DNA of 64,000 nt, taken from positions 62,001 through 126,000 of the forward strand of contig NW_027478891.1 of NCBI RefSeq assembly GCF_051014685.1, written 5' to 3'. Origin of the DNA: Ptiloglossa arizonensis. Lineage: Eukaryota; Arthropoda; Insecta; Hymenoptera; Colletidae. The translations under genes and the position numbers were made by a program. This document shows, one piece after another, positions 34,999-46,448 of this stretch; position 1 is the first letter of the stretch; each line of letters opens with the position of its first letter. The notes beneath the pieces are model-generated. The model ran no database searches, was not told where the DNA came from, and was given only the letters and a program-made list of their open reading frames with translations.

Positions 34999-35948
34999 CT
35001 AGGGGAAAAGTGCGCATACCGTTGTAATCGGGCGAGTTTCTACTTTCAGATGCAACAGAAATTTTGCGGATTGGTCAATCCGTTCGCGAGATATGGCAGT
35101 TTGGAGGTAAGAAACGCTTGAGAAACTCAAAATTTTCGCAGTTCTGATGCTCGAAACGAATAACTAGAACGGCCTAGGGGAAAAGTGCGCATACCGTTGT
35201 AATCGGGCGAGTTTCTACATTCAGATGCAACAGAAATTTTCCGGATTGGTCAATCCGTTCGCGAGATATGGCAGTTTGGAGGTAAGAAACGCTTGAGAAA
35301 CTCAAAATTTTCGCAGTTCTGATGCTCGACACGAATAACTAGAACGGCCTAGGGGCAAAGTGCGCATGCCGTTGTAATCGGGCGAGTTTCTACTTTCAGA
35401 TGCAACAGAAATTTTGCGGATTGGTCAATCCGTTCGCGAGATATGGCAGTTTGGAGGTAAGAAACGCTTGAGAAACTCAAAATTTTCGCAGTGCTGATGC
35501 TCGACACGAATAACTAGAACGGCCTAGGGGAAAAGTGCGCATACCGTTGTAATCGGGCGAGTTTCTACTTTCAGATGCAACAGAAATTTTCCGGATTGGT
35601 CAATCCGTTCGCGAGATATGGCAGTTTGGAGGTAAGAAACGCTTGAGAAACTCAAAATTTTCGCAGTTCTGATGCTCGACACGAATAACTAGAACGGCCT
35701 AGGGGCAAAGTGTGCATACCGTTGTAATCGGGCGGGTTTCTACTTTCAGATGCAACAGAAATTTTGCGGATTGGTCGATCCGTTCGCGAGATGTGGCAGT
35801 TTGGAAGTAAGAAACGCTTGAGAAACTCAAAATTTTCGCAGTTCTGATGCTCGAAATGAATAACTGGAACGGCCTAGGGGAAAACTACAACTACCGTTGT
35901 AATCGGGCGAGTTTCTACTTTCAGATGCAACAGAAATTTTGCGGATTG
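34999..35948. repeat. Linking monomers before the 30-monomer repeats
   Basis: Common, TACATTCAG, M (private CAGTGCTGATG), P, GTGTGCAT, then the left half of monomer 35874. That monomer starts as AAAACTACAAC and ends as T2 (GATGTGG, CGAATGATTAG). Its right half is the first base range that matches the 5250-bp repeat. Confidence 0.8.
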
Positions 35949-38900
35949 GTCAATCCGTTCGCGAGATGTGGCAGTTTGGAGGTAAGAAACGCTTGAGAAA
36001 CTCAAAATTTTCGCAGTTCTGATGCTCGAAACGAATGATTAGAACGGCCTAGTGGAAAAGTGCGCATATCGTTGTAATCGGGCGAGTTTCTACTTTCAGA
36101 TGCAACAGAAATTATGCGGATTGGTCAATCCGTTCGCGAGATATGGCAGTTTGGAGGTAAGAAACGCTTGAGAAACTCAAAATTTTCGCAGTTCTGATGC
36201 TCGAAACGAATGACTAGAACGGCCTAGGGGAGAAGTACGCATACCGTTGTAATCGGGCGAGTTTCTACTTTCAGATGCAACAGAAATTATGCGGATTGGT
36301 CCATCCTTTCGCGAGATATGGCAGTTTGGAGGTAAGAAACGCTTGAGAAACTCAAAATTTCCGCTGTTCTGATGCTCGACACGAATAACTAGAACGGCCT
36401 AGGGGCAAAGTGCGCATACGGTTGTAATCGGGCGAGTTTCTACTTTCAGATGCAACAGATATTTTGCGGATTGGTCAATCCGTTCGCGAGATATGGCAGT
36501 TTGGAGGTAAGAAACGCTTGAGAAACTAAAAATTTTCACAGTTCTGATGCTCGAAACGAATAACTAGAACGGCCTAGGGGAAAAGTGCGCATATCGTTGT
36601 AATCGGGCGAATTTCTACTTTAAGATGCAACAGAAATTTTGAGGATTGGTCAATCCGTTGGCGAGATATGGCCGTTTGGATGTAAGAAACGCTTGAGAAA
36701 CACAAAATTTTCGCAGTTCTGATGCTCGAAACGAATAACTAGAACGGCCTAGTGGAAAAGTGCGCATACCGTTGTAATCGGGCGAGTTTCTATTTTCAGA
36801 TGCAACAGAAATTTTGCGGATTGGTCACTCCGTTCGCGAGATATGGCCGTTTGGATTTAAGAAACGCTTGAGAACCCCAAAATTTTCGCATTTCTGATGC
36901 TCGAAACGAATAACTAGAACGGCCTAGGGGAAAAGTGCGCATACCGTTGTAATCGGGCGAGTTTCTACTTTCAGAAGCAACAGAAATTTTGCGGATTGGT
37001 CAATCCGTTCGCGAGATATGGCAGTTTGGAGGTAAGAAACGCTTGAGAAACTCAAAATTTTCGCAGTTCTGATGCTCGAAACGAATGACTAGAACGGCCT
37101 AGGGGAGAAGTACGCATACCGTTGTAATCGGGCGAGTTTCTACTTTCAGATGCAACAGAAATTTTGCGGATTGATCAATCCGTTCGCGAGATATGGCAGT
37201 TTGGAGATAAGAAACGCTTGAGAAACTCAAAATTTTCGCAGTTCTGATGCTCGACACGAATAACTAGAACGGCCTAGGGGAAAAGTGCGCATACCGTTGT
37301 AATCGGGCGAGTTTCTACTTTCAGATGCAACAGAAATTTTGCGGATTGGTCAATCCGTTCGCGAGATATGACAGTTTGGAGGTAAGAAACGCTTGAGAAA
37401 CTCAAAATTTTCGCTGTTCTGATGCTCGACACGAATAACCAGAACGGCCTAGGGGAAAAGTACGCATACCGTTGTAATCGGGCGAGTTTCTACTTTCAGA
37501 TGCAACAGAAATTTTCCGGATTGGTCAATCCGTTCGCGAGATATGGCAGTTTGGAGGTAAGAAACGCTTGAGAAACTCAAAATTTTCGCAGTTCTGATGC
37601 TCGACACGAATAACTAGAACGGCCTAGGGGCAAAGTGCGCATACCGTTGTAATCGGGCGAGTTTCTACTTTCAGATGCAACAGAAATTTTGCGGATTGGT
37701 CGATCCGTTCGCGAGATGTGGCAGTTTGGAAGTAAGAAACGCTTGAGAAACTCAAAATTTTCGCAGTTCTGATGCTCGAAATGATTAACTGGAACGGCCT
37801 AGGGGAAAACTACACCTACCGTTGTAATCGGGCGAGTTTCTACTTTCAGATGCAACAGAAATTTTGCGGATTGATCAATCCGTTCGCTAGATATGGCAGT
37901 TTGGAGATAAGAAACGCTTGAGAAACTCAAAATTTTCGCAGTTCTGATGCTCGACACGAATAACTAGAACGGCCTAGGGGAAAAGTGCGCATACCGTTGT
38001 AATCGGGCGAGTTTCTACTTTCAGATGCAACAGAAATTTTGCGGATTGGTCAATCCGTTCGCGAGATATGGCAGTTTGGAGGTAAGAAACGCTTGAGAAA
38101 CTCAAAATTTTCGCAGTTCTGATGCTCGACACGAATAACTAGAACGGCCTAGGGGTAAAGTGCGCATACGGTTGTAATCGGGCGAGTTCCTACTTTCAGA
38201 TGCAACAGATATTTTGCGGATTGGTCGATCCGTTCGCGAGATGTGGCAGTTTGGAGGTAAGAAACGCTTGAGAAACTCAAAATTTTCGCAGTTCTGATGC
38301 TCGACACGAATAACTAGAACGGCCTAGGGGAAAAGTGCGCATACCGTTGTAATCGGGCGAGTTTCTACTTTCAGATGCAACAGAAATTTTGCGGATTGGT
38401 CAATCCGTTCGCGAGATATGGCAGTTTGGAGGTAAGAAACGGTTGAGAAACTCAAAATTTTCGCAGTTCTGATGCTCGACACGAATAACTAGAACGGCCT
38501 AGGGGAAAAGTGCGCATACCGTTGTAATCGGGCGAGTTTCTACTTTCAGATGCAACAGAAATTTTCCGGATTGGTCAATCCGTTCGCGAGATATGGCAGT
38601 TTGGAGGTAAGAAACGCTTGAGAAACTCAAAATTTTCGCAGTTCTGATGCTCGACACGAATAACTAGAACGGCCTAGGGGCAAAGTGTGCATACCGTTGT
38701 AATCGGGCGGGTTTCTACTTTCAGATGCAACAGAAATTTTGCGGATTGGTCGATCCGTTCGCGAGATGTGGCAGTTTGGAAGTAAGAAACGCTTGAGAAA
38801 CTCAAAATTTTCGCAGTTCTGATGCTCGAAATGAATAACTGGAACGGCCTAGGGGAAAACTACACCCACCGTTGTAATCGGGCGAGTTTCTACTTTCAGA

Positions 38901-41198
38901 TGCAACAGAAATTTTGCGGATTGATCAATCCGTTCGCGAGATATGGCAGTTTGGAGGTAAGAAACGCTTGAGAAACTCAAAATTTTCGCAGTTCTGATGC
39001 TCGAAACGAATAACTAGAACCTCCTAGGGGAAAAGTGCGCATACCGTTGTAATCGGGCGAGTTTCTACTTTCAGATGCAACAGAAATTTTGCGGATTGAT
39101 CAATCCGTTCGCGAGATATGGCAGTTTGGAGACAAGAAACGCTTGAGAAACTCAAAATTTTCGCAGTTCTGATGCTCGACACGAATAACTAGAACGGCCT
39201 AGGGGCAAAGTGCGCATGCCGTTGTAATCGGGCGAGTTTCTACTTTCAGATGCAACAGAAATTTTGCGGATTGGTCAATCCGTTCGCGAGATATGGCAGT
39301 TTGGAGGTAAGAAACGCTTGAGAAACTCAAAATTTTCGCAGTTCTGATGCTCGACACGAATAACTAGAACGGCCTAGGGGAAAAGTGCGCATACCGTTGT
39401 AATCGGGCGAGTTTCTACTTTCAGATGCAACAGAAATTTTCCGGATTGGTCAATCCGTTCGTGAGATATGGCAGTTTGGAGGTAAGAAACGCTTGAGAAA
39501 CTCAAAATTTTCGCAGTTCTGATGCTCGACACGAATAACTAGAACGGCCTAGGGTCAAAGTGCGCATACCGTTGTAATCGGGCGAGTTTCTACTTTCAGA
39601 TGCAACAGAAATTATGCGTATTGGTCAATCCGTTCGCGAGATATGGCAGTTTGGAGGTAAGAAACGCTTGAGAAACTCAAAATTTTCGCAGTTCTGATGC
39701 TCGACACGAATAACTAGAACGGCCTAGGGGAAAAGTGCGCATACCGTTGTAATCGGGCGAGTTTCTACTTTCAGATGCAACAGAAATTTTCCGGATTGGT
39801 CAATCCGTTCGCGAGATATGGCAGTTTGGAGGTAAGAAACGCTTGAGAAACTCAAAATTTTCGCAGTTCTGATGCTCGACACGAATAACTAGAACGGCCT
39901 AGGGGCAAAGTGCGCATACCGTTGTAATCGGGCGAGTTTCTACTTTCAGATGCAACAGAAATTATGCGTATTGGTCAATCCGTTCGCGAGATATGGCAGT
40001 TTGGAGGTAAGAAACGCTTGAGAAACTCAAAATTTTCGCAGTTCTGATGCTCGACACGAATAACTAGAACGGCCTAGGGGTAAAGTGCGCATACGGTTGT
40101 AATCGGGCGAGTTTCTACTTTCAGATGCAACAGATATTTTGCGGATTGGTCGATCCGTTCGCGAGATGTGGCAGTTTGGAAGTAAGAAACGCTTGAGAAA
40201 CTCAAAATTTTCGCAGTTCTGATGCTCGACACGAATAACTAGAACGGCCTAGGGGAAAAGTGCGCATACCGTTGTAATCGGGCGAGTTTCTACTTTCAGA
40301 TGCAACAGAAATTTTCCGGATTGGTCAATCCGTTCGCGAGATATGGCAGTTTGGAGGTAAGAAACGCTTGAGAAACTCAAAATTTTCGCAGTTCTGATGC
40401 TCGAAACGAATGACTAGATCGGCCTAGGGGAGAAGTAGGCATACCGTTGTAATCGGGCGAGTTTCTACTTTCAGATGCAACAGAAATTTTGCGGATTGAT
40501 CAATCCGTTCGCGAGATATGGCAGTTTGGAGATAAGAAACGCTTGAGAAACTCAAAATTTTCGCAGTTCTGATGCTCGACACGAATAACTAGAACGGCCC
40601 AGGGGAAAAGTGCGCATACCGTTGTAAACGGGCGAGTTTCTACTTTCAGATGCAACAGAAATTTTGCGGATTGGTCAATCCGTTCGCGAGATATGGCAGT
40701 TTGGAGGTAAGAAACGCTTGAGAAACTCAAAATTTTCGCAGTTCTGATGCTCGACACGAATAACTAGAACGGCCTAGGGGAAAAGTGCGCATACCGTTGT
40801 AATCGGGCGAGTTTCTACTTTCAGATGCAACAGAAATTTTCCGGATTGGTCAATCCGTTCGCGAGATATGGCAGTTTGGAGGTAAGAAACGCTTGAGAAA
40901 CTCAAAATTTTCGCAGTTCTGATGCTCGACACGCATAACTAGAACGGCCTAGGGGCAAAGTGCGCATACCGTTGTAATCGGGCGAGTTTCTACTTTCAGA
41001 TGCAACAGAAATTTTGCGGATTGGTCAATCCGTTCGCGATATATGGCAGTTTGGATGTAAGAAACGCTTGAGAAACTCAAAATTTTCGCAGTTCTGATGC
41101 TTGACACGAATAACTAGAACGGCCCAGGGGAAAAGTGCGCATACCGTTGTAAACGGGCGAGTTTCTACTTTCAGATGCAACAGAAATTTTGCGGATTG
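35949..41198. repeat. 30-monomer (5250 bp) higher-order repeat, copy 1
   Basis: It begins in the right half of monomer 35874 and ends in the middle of hybrid monomer 41124; exact ends are uncertain by a few tens of bases. Contents: the T2 right half, an 11-monomer module (36049-37973), then TAAAG/CATACGG with GTTCC, P, GTGTGCAT, AAAACTACACCC, AACCTCC, GGAGAC, M, P with GTTCGTGAG, AGGGTCAAAG G-class, P, G, and the GATCGG, GAGAAGTAGGC, AAACGGG, GCATAAC and GCGATATATGG monomers. One private change seen against copy 2 is AATGATTAAC near 37784. Confidence 0.88.
36049..37973. repeat. 11-monomer module, copy 4
   Basis: Lies inside the first 5250-bp repeat. T6 has GAGGATTGG, shared only with copy 5. 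It contains GATATGACAG, AACCAG and GCTAGATATGG like all other copies. Confidence 0.88.
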
Positions 41199-41298
41199 GT
41201 CAATCCGTTCGCGAGATGTGGCAGTTTGGAGGTAAGAAACGCTTGAGAAACTCAAAATTTTCGCAGTTCTGATGCTCGAAACGAATGATTAGAACGGC
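41124..41298. repeat. Hybrid monomer at the junction of the two 5250-bp copies
   Basis: The left half is the CAGGGG/AAACGGG class, as in monomer 46374. The right half is T2 (GATGTGG, CGAATGATTAG). Position 79 is A as in the left parent and position 95 is G as in T2, so the switch lies at monomer positions 80-94, about 41203-41217. That interval contains the end of the near-palindrome and the TCGCGA site. Confidence 0.78.
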
Positions 41299-44200
41299 CT
41301 AGTGGAAAAGTGCGCATATCGTTGTAATCGGGCGAGTTTCTACTTTCAGATGCAACAGAAATTATGCGGATTGGTCAATCCGTTCGCGAGATATGGCAGT
41401 TTGGAGGTAAGAAACGCTTGAGAAACTCAAAATTTTCGCAGTTCTGATGCTCGAAACGAATGACTAGAACGGCCTAGGGGAGAAGTACGCATACCGTTGT
41501 AATCGGGCGAGTTTCTACTTTCAGATGCAACAGAAATTATGCGGATTGGTCCATCCTTTCGCGAGATATGGCAGTTTGGAGGTAAGAAACGCTTGAGAAA
41601 CTCAAAATTTCCGCTGTTCTGATGCTCGACACGAATAACTAGAACGGCCTAGGGGCAAAGTGCGCATACGGTTGTAATCGGGCGAGTTTCTACTTTCAGA
41701 TGCAACAGATATTTTGCGGATTGGTCAATCCGTTCGCGAGATATGGCAGTTTGGAGGTAAGAAACGCTTGAGAAACTAAAAATTTTCACAGTTCTGATGC
41801 TCGAAACGAATAACTAGAACGGCCTAGGGGAAAAGTGCGCATATCGTTGTAATCGGGCGAATTTCTACTTTAAGATGCAACAGAAATTTTGAGGATTGGT
41901 CAATCCGTTGGCGAGATATGGCCGTTTGGATGTAAGAAACGCTTGAGAAACACAAAATTTTCGCAGTTCTGATGCTCGAAACGAATAACTAGAACGGCCT
42001 AGTGGAAAAGTGCGCATACCGTTGTAATCGGGCGAGTTTCTATTTTCAGATGCAACAGAAATTTTGCGGATTGGTCACTCCGTTCGCGAGATATGGCCGT
42101 TTGGATTTAAGAAACGCTTGAGAACCCCAAAATTTTCGCATTTCTGATGCTCGAAACGAATAACTAGAACGGCCTAGGGGAAAAGTGCGCATACCGTTGT
42201 AATCGGGCGAGTTTCTACTTTCAGAAGCAACAGAAATTTTGCGGATTGGTCAATCCGTTCGCGAGATATGGCAGTTTGGAGGTAAGAAACGCTTGAGAAA
42301 CTCAAAATTTTCGCAGTTCTGATGCTCGAAACGAATGACTAGAACGGCCTAGGGGAGAAGTACGCATACCGTTGTAATCGGGCGAGTTTCTACTTTCAGA
42401 TGCAACAGAAATTTTGCGGATTGATCAATCCGTTCGCGAGATATGGCAGTTTGGAGATAAGAAACGCTTGAGAAACTCAAAATTTTCGCAGTTCTGATGC
42501 TCGACACGAATAACTAGAACGGCCTAGGGGAAAAGTGCGCATACCGTTGTAATCGGGCGAGTTTCTACTTTCAGATGCAACAGAAATTTTGCGGATTGGT
42601 CAATCCGTTCGCGAGATATGACAGTTTGGAGGTAAGAAACGCTTGAGAAAGTCAAAATTTTCGCTGTTCTGATGCTCGACACGAATAACCAGAACGGCCT
42701 AGGGGAAAAGTACGCATACCGTTGTAATCGGGCGAGTTTCTACTTTCAGATGCAACAGAAATTTTCCGGATTGGTCAATCCGTTCGCGAGATATGGCAGT
42801 TTGGAGGTAAGAAACGCTTGAGAAACTCAAAATTTTCGCAGTTCTGATGCTCGACACGAATAACTAGAACGGCCTAGGGGCAAAGTGCGCATACCGTTGT
42901 AATCGGGCGAGTTTCTACTTTCAGATGCAACAGAAATTTTGCGGATTGGTCGATCCGTTCGCGAGATGTGGCAGTTTGGAAGTAAGAAACGCTTGAGAAA
43001 CTCAAAATTTTCGCAGTTCTGATGCTCGAAATGAATAACTGGAACGGCCTAGGGGAAAACTACACCTACCGTTGTAATCGGGCGAGTTTCTACTTTCAGA
43101 TGCAACAGAAATTTTGCGGATTGATCAATCCGTTCGCTAGATATGGCAGTTTGGAGATAAGAAACGCTTGAGAAACTCAAAATTTTCGCAGTTCTGATGC
43201 TCGACACGAATAACTAGAACGGCCTAGGGGAAAAGTGCGCATACCGTTGTAATCGGGCGAGTTTCTACTTTCAGATGCAACAGAAATTTTGCGGATTGGT
43301 CAATCCGTTCGCGAGATATGGCAGTTTGGAGGTAAGAAACGCTTGAGAAACTCAAAATTTTCGCAGTTCTGATGCTCGACACGAATAACTAGAACGGCCT
43401 AGGGGTAAAGTGCGCATACGGTTGTAATCGGGCGAGTTCCTACTTTCAGATGCAACAGATATTTTGCGGATTGGTCGATCCGTTCGCGAGATGTGGCAGT
43501 TTGGAGGTAAGAAACGCTTGAGAAACTCAAAATTTTCGCAGTTCTGATGCTCGACACGAATAACTAGAACGGCCTAGGGGAAAAGTGCGCATACCGTTGT
43601 AATCGGGCGAGTTTCTACTTTCAGATGCAACAGAAATTTTGCGGATTGGTCAATCCGTTCGCGAGATATGGCAGTTTGGAGGTAAGAAACGGTTGAGAAA
43701 CTCAAAATTTTCGCAGTTCTGATGCTCGACACGAATAACTAGAACGGCCTAGGGGAAAAGTGCGCATACCGTTGTAATCGGGCGAGTTTCTACTTTCAGA
43801 TGCAACAGAAATTTTCCGGATTGGTCAATCCGTTCGCGAGATATGGCAGTTTGGAGGTAAGAAACGCTTGAGAAACTCAAAATTTTCGCAGTTCTGATGC
43901 TCGACACGAATAACTAGAACGGCCTAGGGGCAAAGTGTGCATACCGTTGTAATCGGGCGGGTTTCTACTTTCAGATGCAACAGAAATTTTGCGGATTGGT
44001 CGATCCGTTCGCGAGATGTGGCAGTTTGGAAGTAAGAAACGCTTGAGAAACTCAAAATTTTCGCAGTTCTGATGCTCGAAATGAATAACTGGAACGGCCT
44101 AGGGGAAAACTACACCCACCGTTGTAATCGGGCGAGTTTCTACTTTCAGATGCAACAGAAATTTTGCGGATTGATCAATCCGTTCGCGAGATATGGCAGT

Positions 44201-46448
44201 TTGGAGGTAAGAAACGCTTGAGAAACTCAAAATTTTCGCAGTTCTGATGCTCGAAACGAATAACTAGAACCTCCTAGGGGAAAAGTGCGCATACCGTTGT
44301 AATCGGGCGAGTTTCTACTTTCAGATGCAACAGAAATTTTGCGGATTGATCAATCCGTTCGCGAGATATGGCAGTTTGGAGACAAGAAACGCTTGAGAAA
44401 CTCAAAATTTTCGCAGTTCTGATGCTCGACACGAATAACTAGAACGGCCTAGGGGCAAAGTGCGCATGCCGTTGTAATCGGGCGAGTTTCTACTTTCAGA
44501 TGCAACAGAAATTTTGCGGATTGGTCAATCCGTTCGCGAGATATGGCAGTTTGGAGGTAAGAAACGCTTGAGAAACTCAAAATTTTCGCAGTTCTGATGC
44601 TCGACACGAATAACTAGAACGGCCTAGGGGAAAAGTGCGCATACCGTTGTAATCGGGCGAGTTTCTACTTTCAGATGCAACAGAAATTTTCCGGATTGGT
44701 CAATCCGTTCGTGAGATATGGCAGTTTGGAGGTAAGAAACGCTTGAGAAACTCAAAATTTTCGCAGTTCTGATGCTCGACACGAATAACTAGAACGGCCT
44801 AGGGTCAAAGTGCGCATACCGTTGTAATCGGGCGAGTTTCTACTTTCAGATGCAACAGAAATTATGCGTATTGGTCAATCCGTTCGCGAGATATGGCAGT
44901 TTGGAGGTAAGAAACGCTTGAGAAACTCAAAATTTTCGCAGTTCTGATGCTCGACACGAATAACTAGAACGGCCTAGGGGAAAAGTGCGCATACCGTTGT
45001 AATCGGGCGAGTTTCTACTTTCAGATGCAACAGAAATTTTCCGGATTGGTCAATCCGTTCGCGAGATATGGCAGTTTGGAGGTAAGAAACGCTTGAGAAA
45101 CTCAAAATTTTCGCAGTTCTGATGCTCGACACGAATAACTAGAACGGCCTAGGGGCAAAGTGCGCATACCGTTGTAATCGGGCGAGTTTCTACTTTCAGA
45201 TGCAACAGAAATTATGCGTATTGGTCAATCCGTTCGCGAGATATGGCAGTTTGGAGGTAAGAAACGCTTGAGAAACTCAAAATTTTCGCAGTTCTGATGC
45301 TCGACACGAATAACTAGAACGGCCTAGGGGTAAAGTGCGCATACGGTTGTAATCGGGCGAGTTTCTACTTTCAGATGCAACAGATATTTTGCGGATTGGT
45401 CGATCCGTTCGCGAGATGTGGCAGTTTGGAAGTAAGAAACGCTTGAGAAACTCAAAATTTTCGCAGTTCTGATGCTCGACACGAATAACTAGAACGGCCT
45501 AGGGGAAAAGTGCGCATACCGTTGTAATCGGGCGAGTTTCTACTTTCAGATGCAACAGAAATTTTCCGGATTGGTCAATCCGTTCGCGAGATATGGCAGT
45601 TTGGAGGTAAGAAACGCTTGAGAAACTCAAAATTTTCGCAGTTCTGATGCTCGAAACGAATGACTAGATCGGCCTAGGGGAGAAGTAGGCATACCGTTGT
45701 AATCGGGCGAGTTTCTACTTTCAGATGCAACAGAAATTTTGCGGATTGATCAATCCGTTCGCGAGATATGGCAGTTTGGAGATAAGAAACGCTTGAGAAA
45801 CTCAAAATTTTCGCAGTTCTGATGCTCGACACGAATAACTAGAACGGCCCAGGGGAAAAGTGCGCATACCGTTGTAAACGGGCGAGTTTCTACTTTCAGA
45901 TGCAACAGAAATTTTGCGGATTGGTCAATCCGTTCGCGAGATATGGCAGTTTGGAGGTAAGAAACGCTTGAGAAACTCAAAATTTTCGCAGTTCTGATGC
46001 TCGACACGAATAACTAGAACGGCCTAGGGGAAAAGTGCGCATACCGTTGTAATCGGGCGAGTTTCTACTTTCAGATGCAACAGAAATTTTCCGGATTGGT
46101 CAATCCGTTCGCGAGATATGGCAGTTTGGAGGTAAGAAACGCTTGAGAAACTCAAAATTTTCGCAGTTCTGATGCTCGACACGCATAACTAGAACGGCCT
46201 AGGGGCAAAGTGCGCATACCGTTGTAATCGGGCGAGTTTCTACTTTCAGATGCAACAGAAATTTTGCGGATTGGTCAATCCGTTCGCGATATATGGCAGT
46301 TTGGATGTAAGAAACGCTTGAGAAACTCAAAATTTTCGCAGTTCTGATGCTTGACACGAATAACTAGAACGGCCCAGGGGAAAAGTGCGCATACCGTTGT
46401 AAACGGGCGAGTTTCTACTTTCAGATGCAACAGAAATTTTGCGGATTG
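41199..46448. repeat. 30-monomer (5250 bp) higher-order repeat, copy 2
   Basis: It matches copy 1 in every diagnostic variant, including rare ones: GAGGATTGG in T6 (36641 and 41891), GTTCC, AAAACTACACCC, GTTCGTGAG, AGGGTCAAAG, GATCGGCC, CACGCATAAC and GCGATATATGG. By eye I found only two differences in 5250 bp: AATGATTAAC in copy 1 and GAAAGTCAAAA near 42649 in copy 2. It contains module copy 5 at 41299-43223. Confidence 0.88.
41299..43223. repeat. 11-monomer module, copy 5
   Basis: Lies inside the second 5250-bp repeat and is a near-exact copy of the module at 36049. It carries a private GAAAGTCAAAA in the eighth monomer. Confidence 0.88.

Noticed and set aside
40500..40757. Minus-strand open reading frames of 62-85 codons, recurring at many places (for example 1859-2083, 9874-10131, 22649-22906, 45750-46007).
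   Set aside because: They are the same repeat read in the same frame, and each ends after one to one and a half monomers. A period of 175 bp shifts the frame by one each monomer, so no long frame survives. The predicted peptides are fragments of one noncoding repeat with no recognisable domain.
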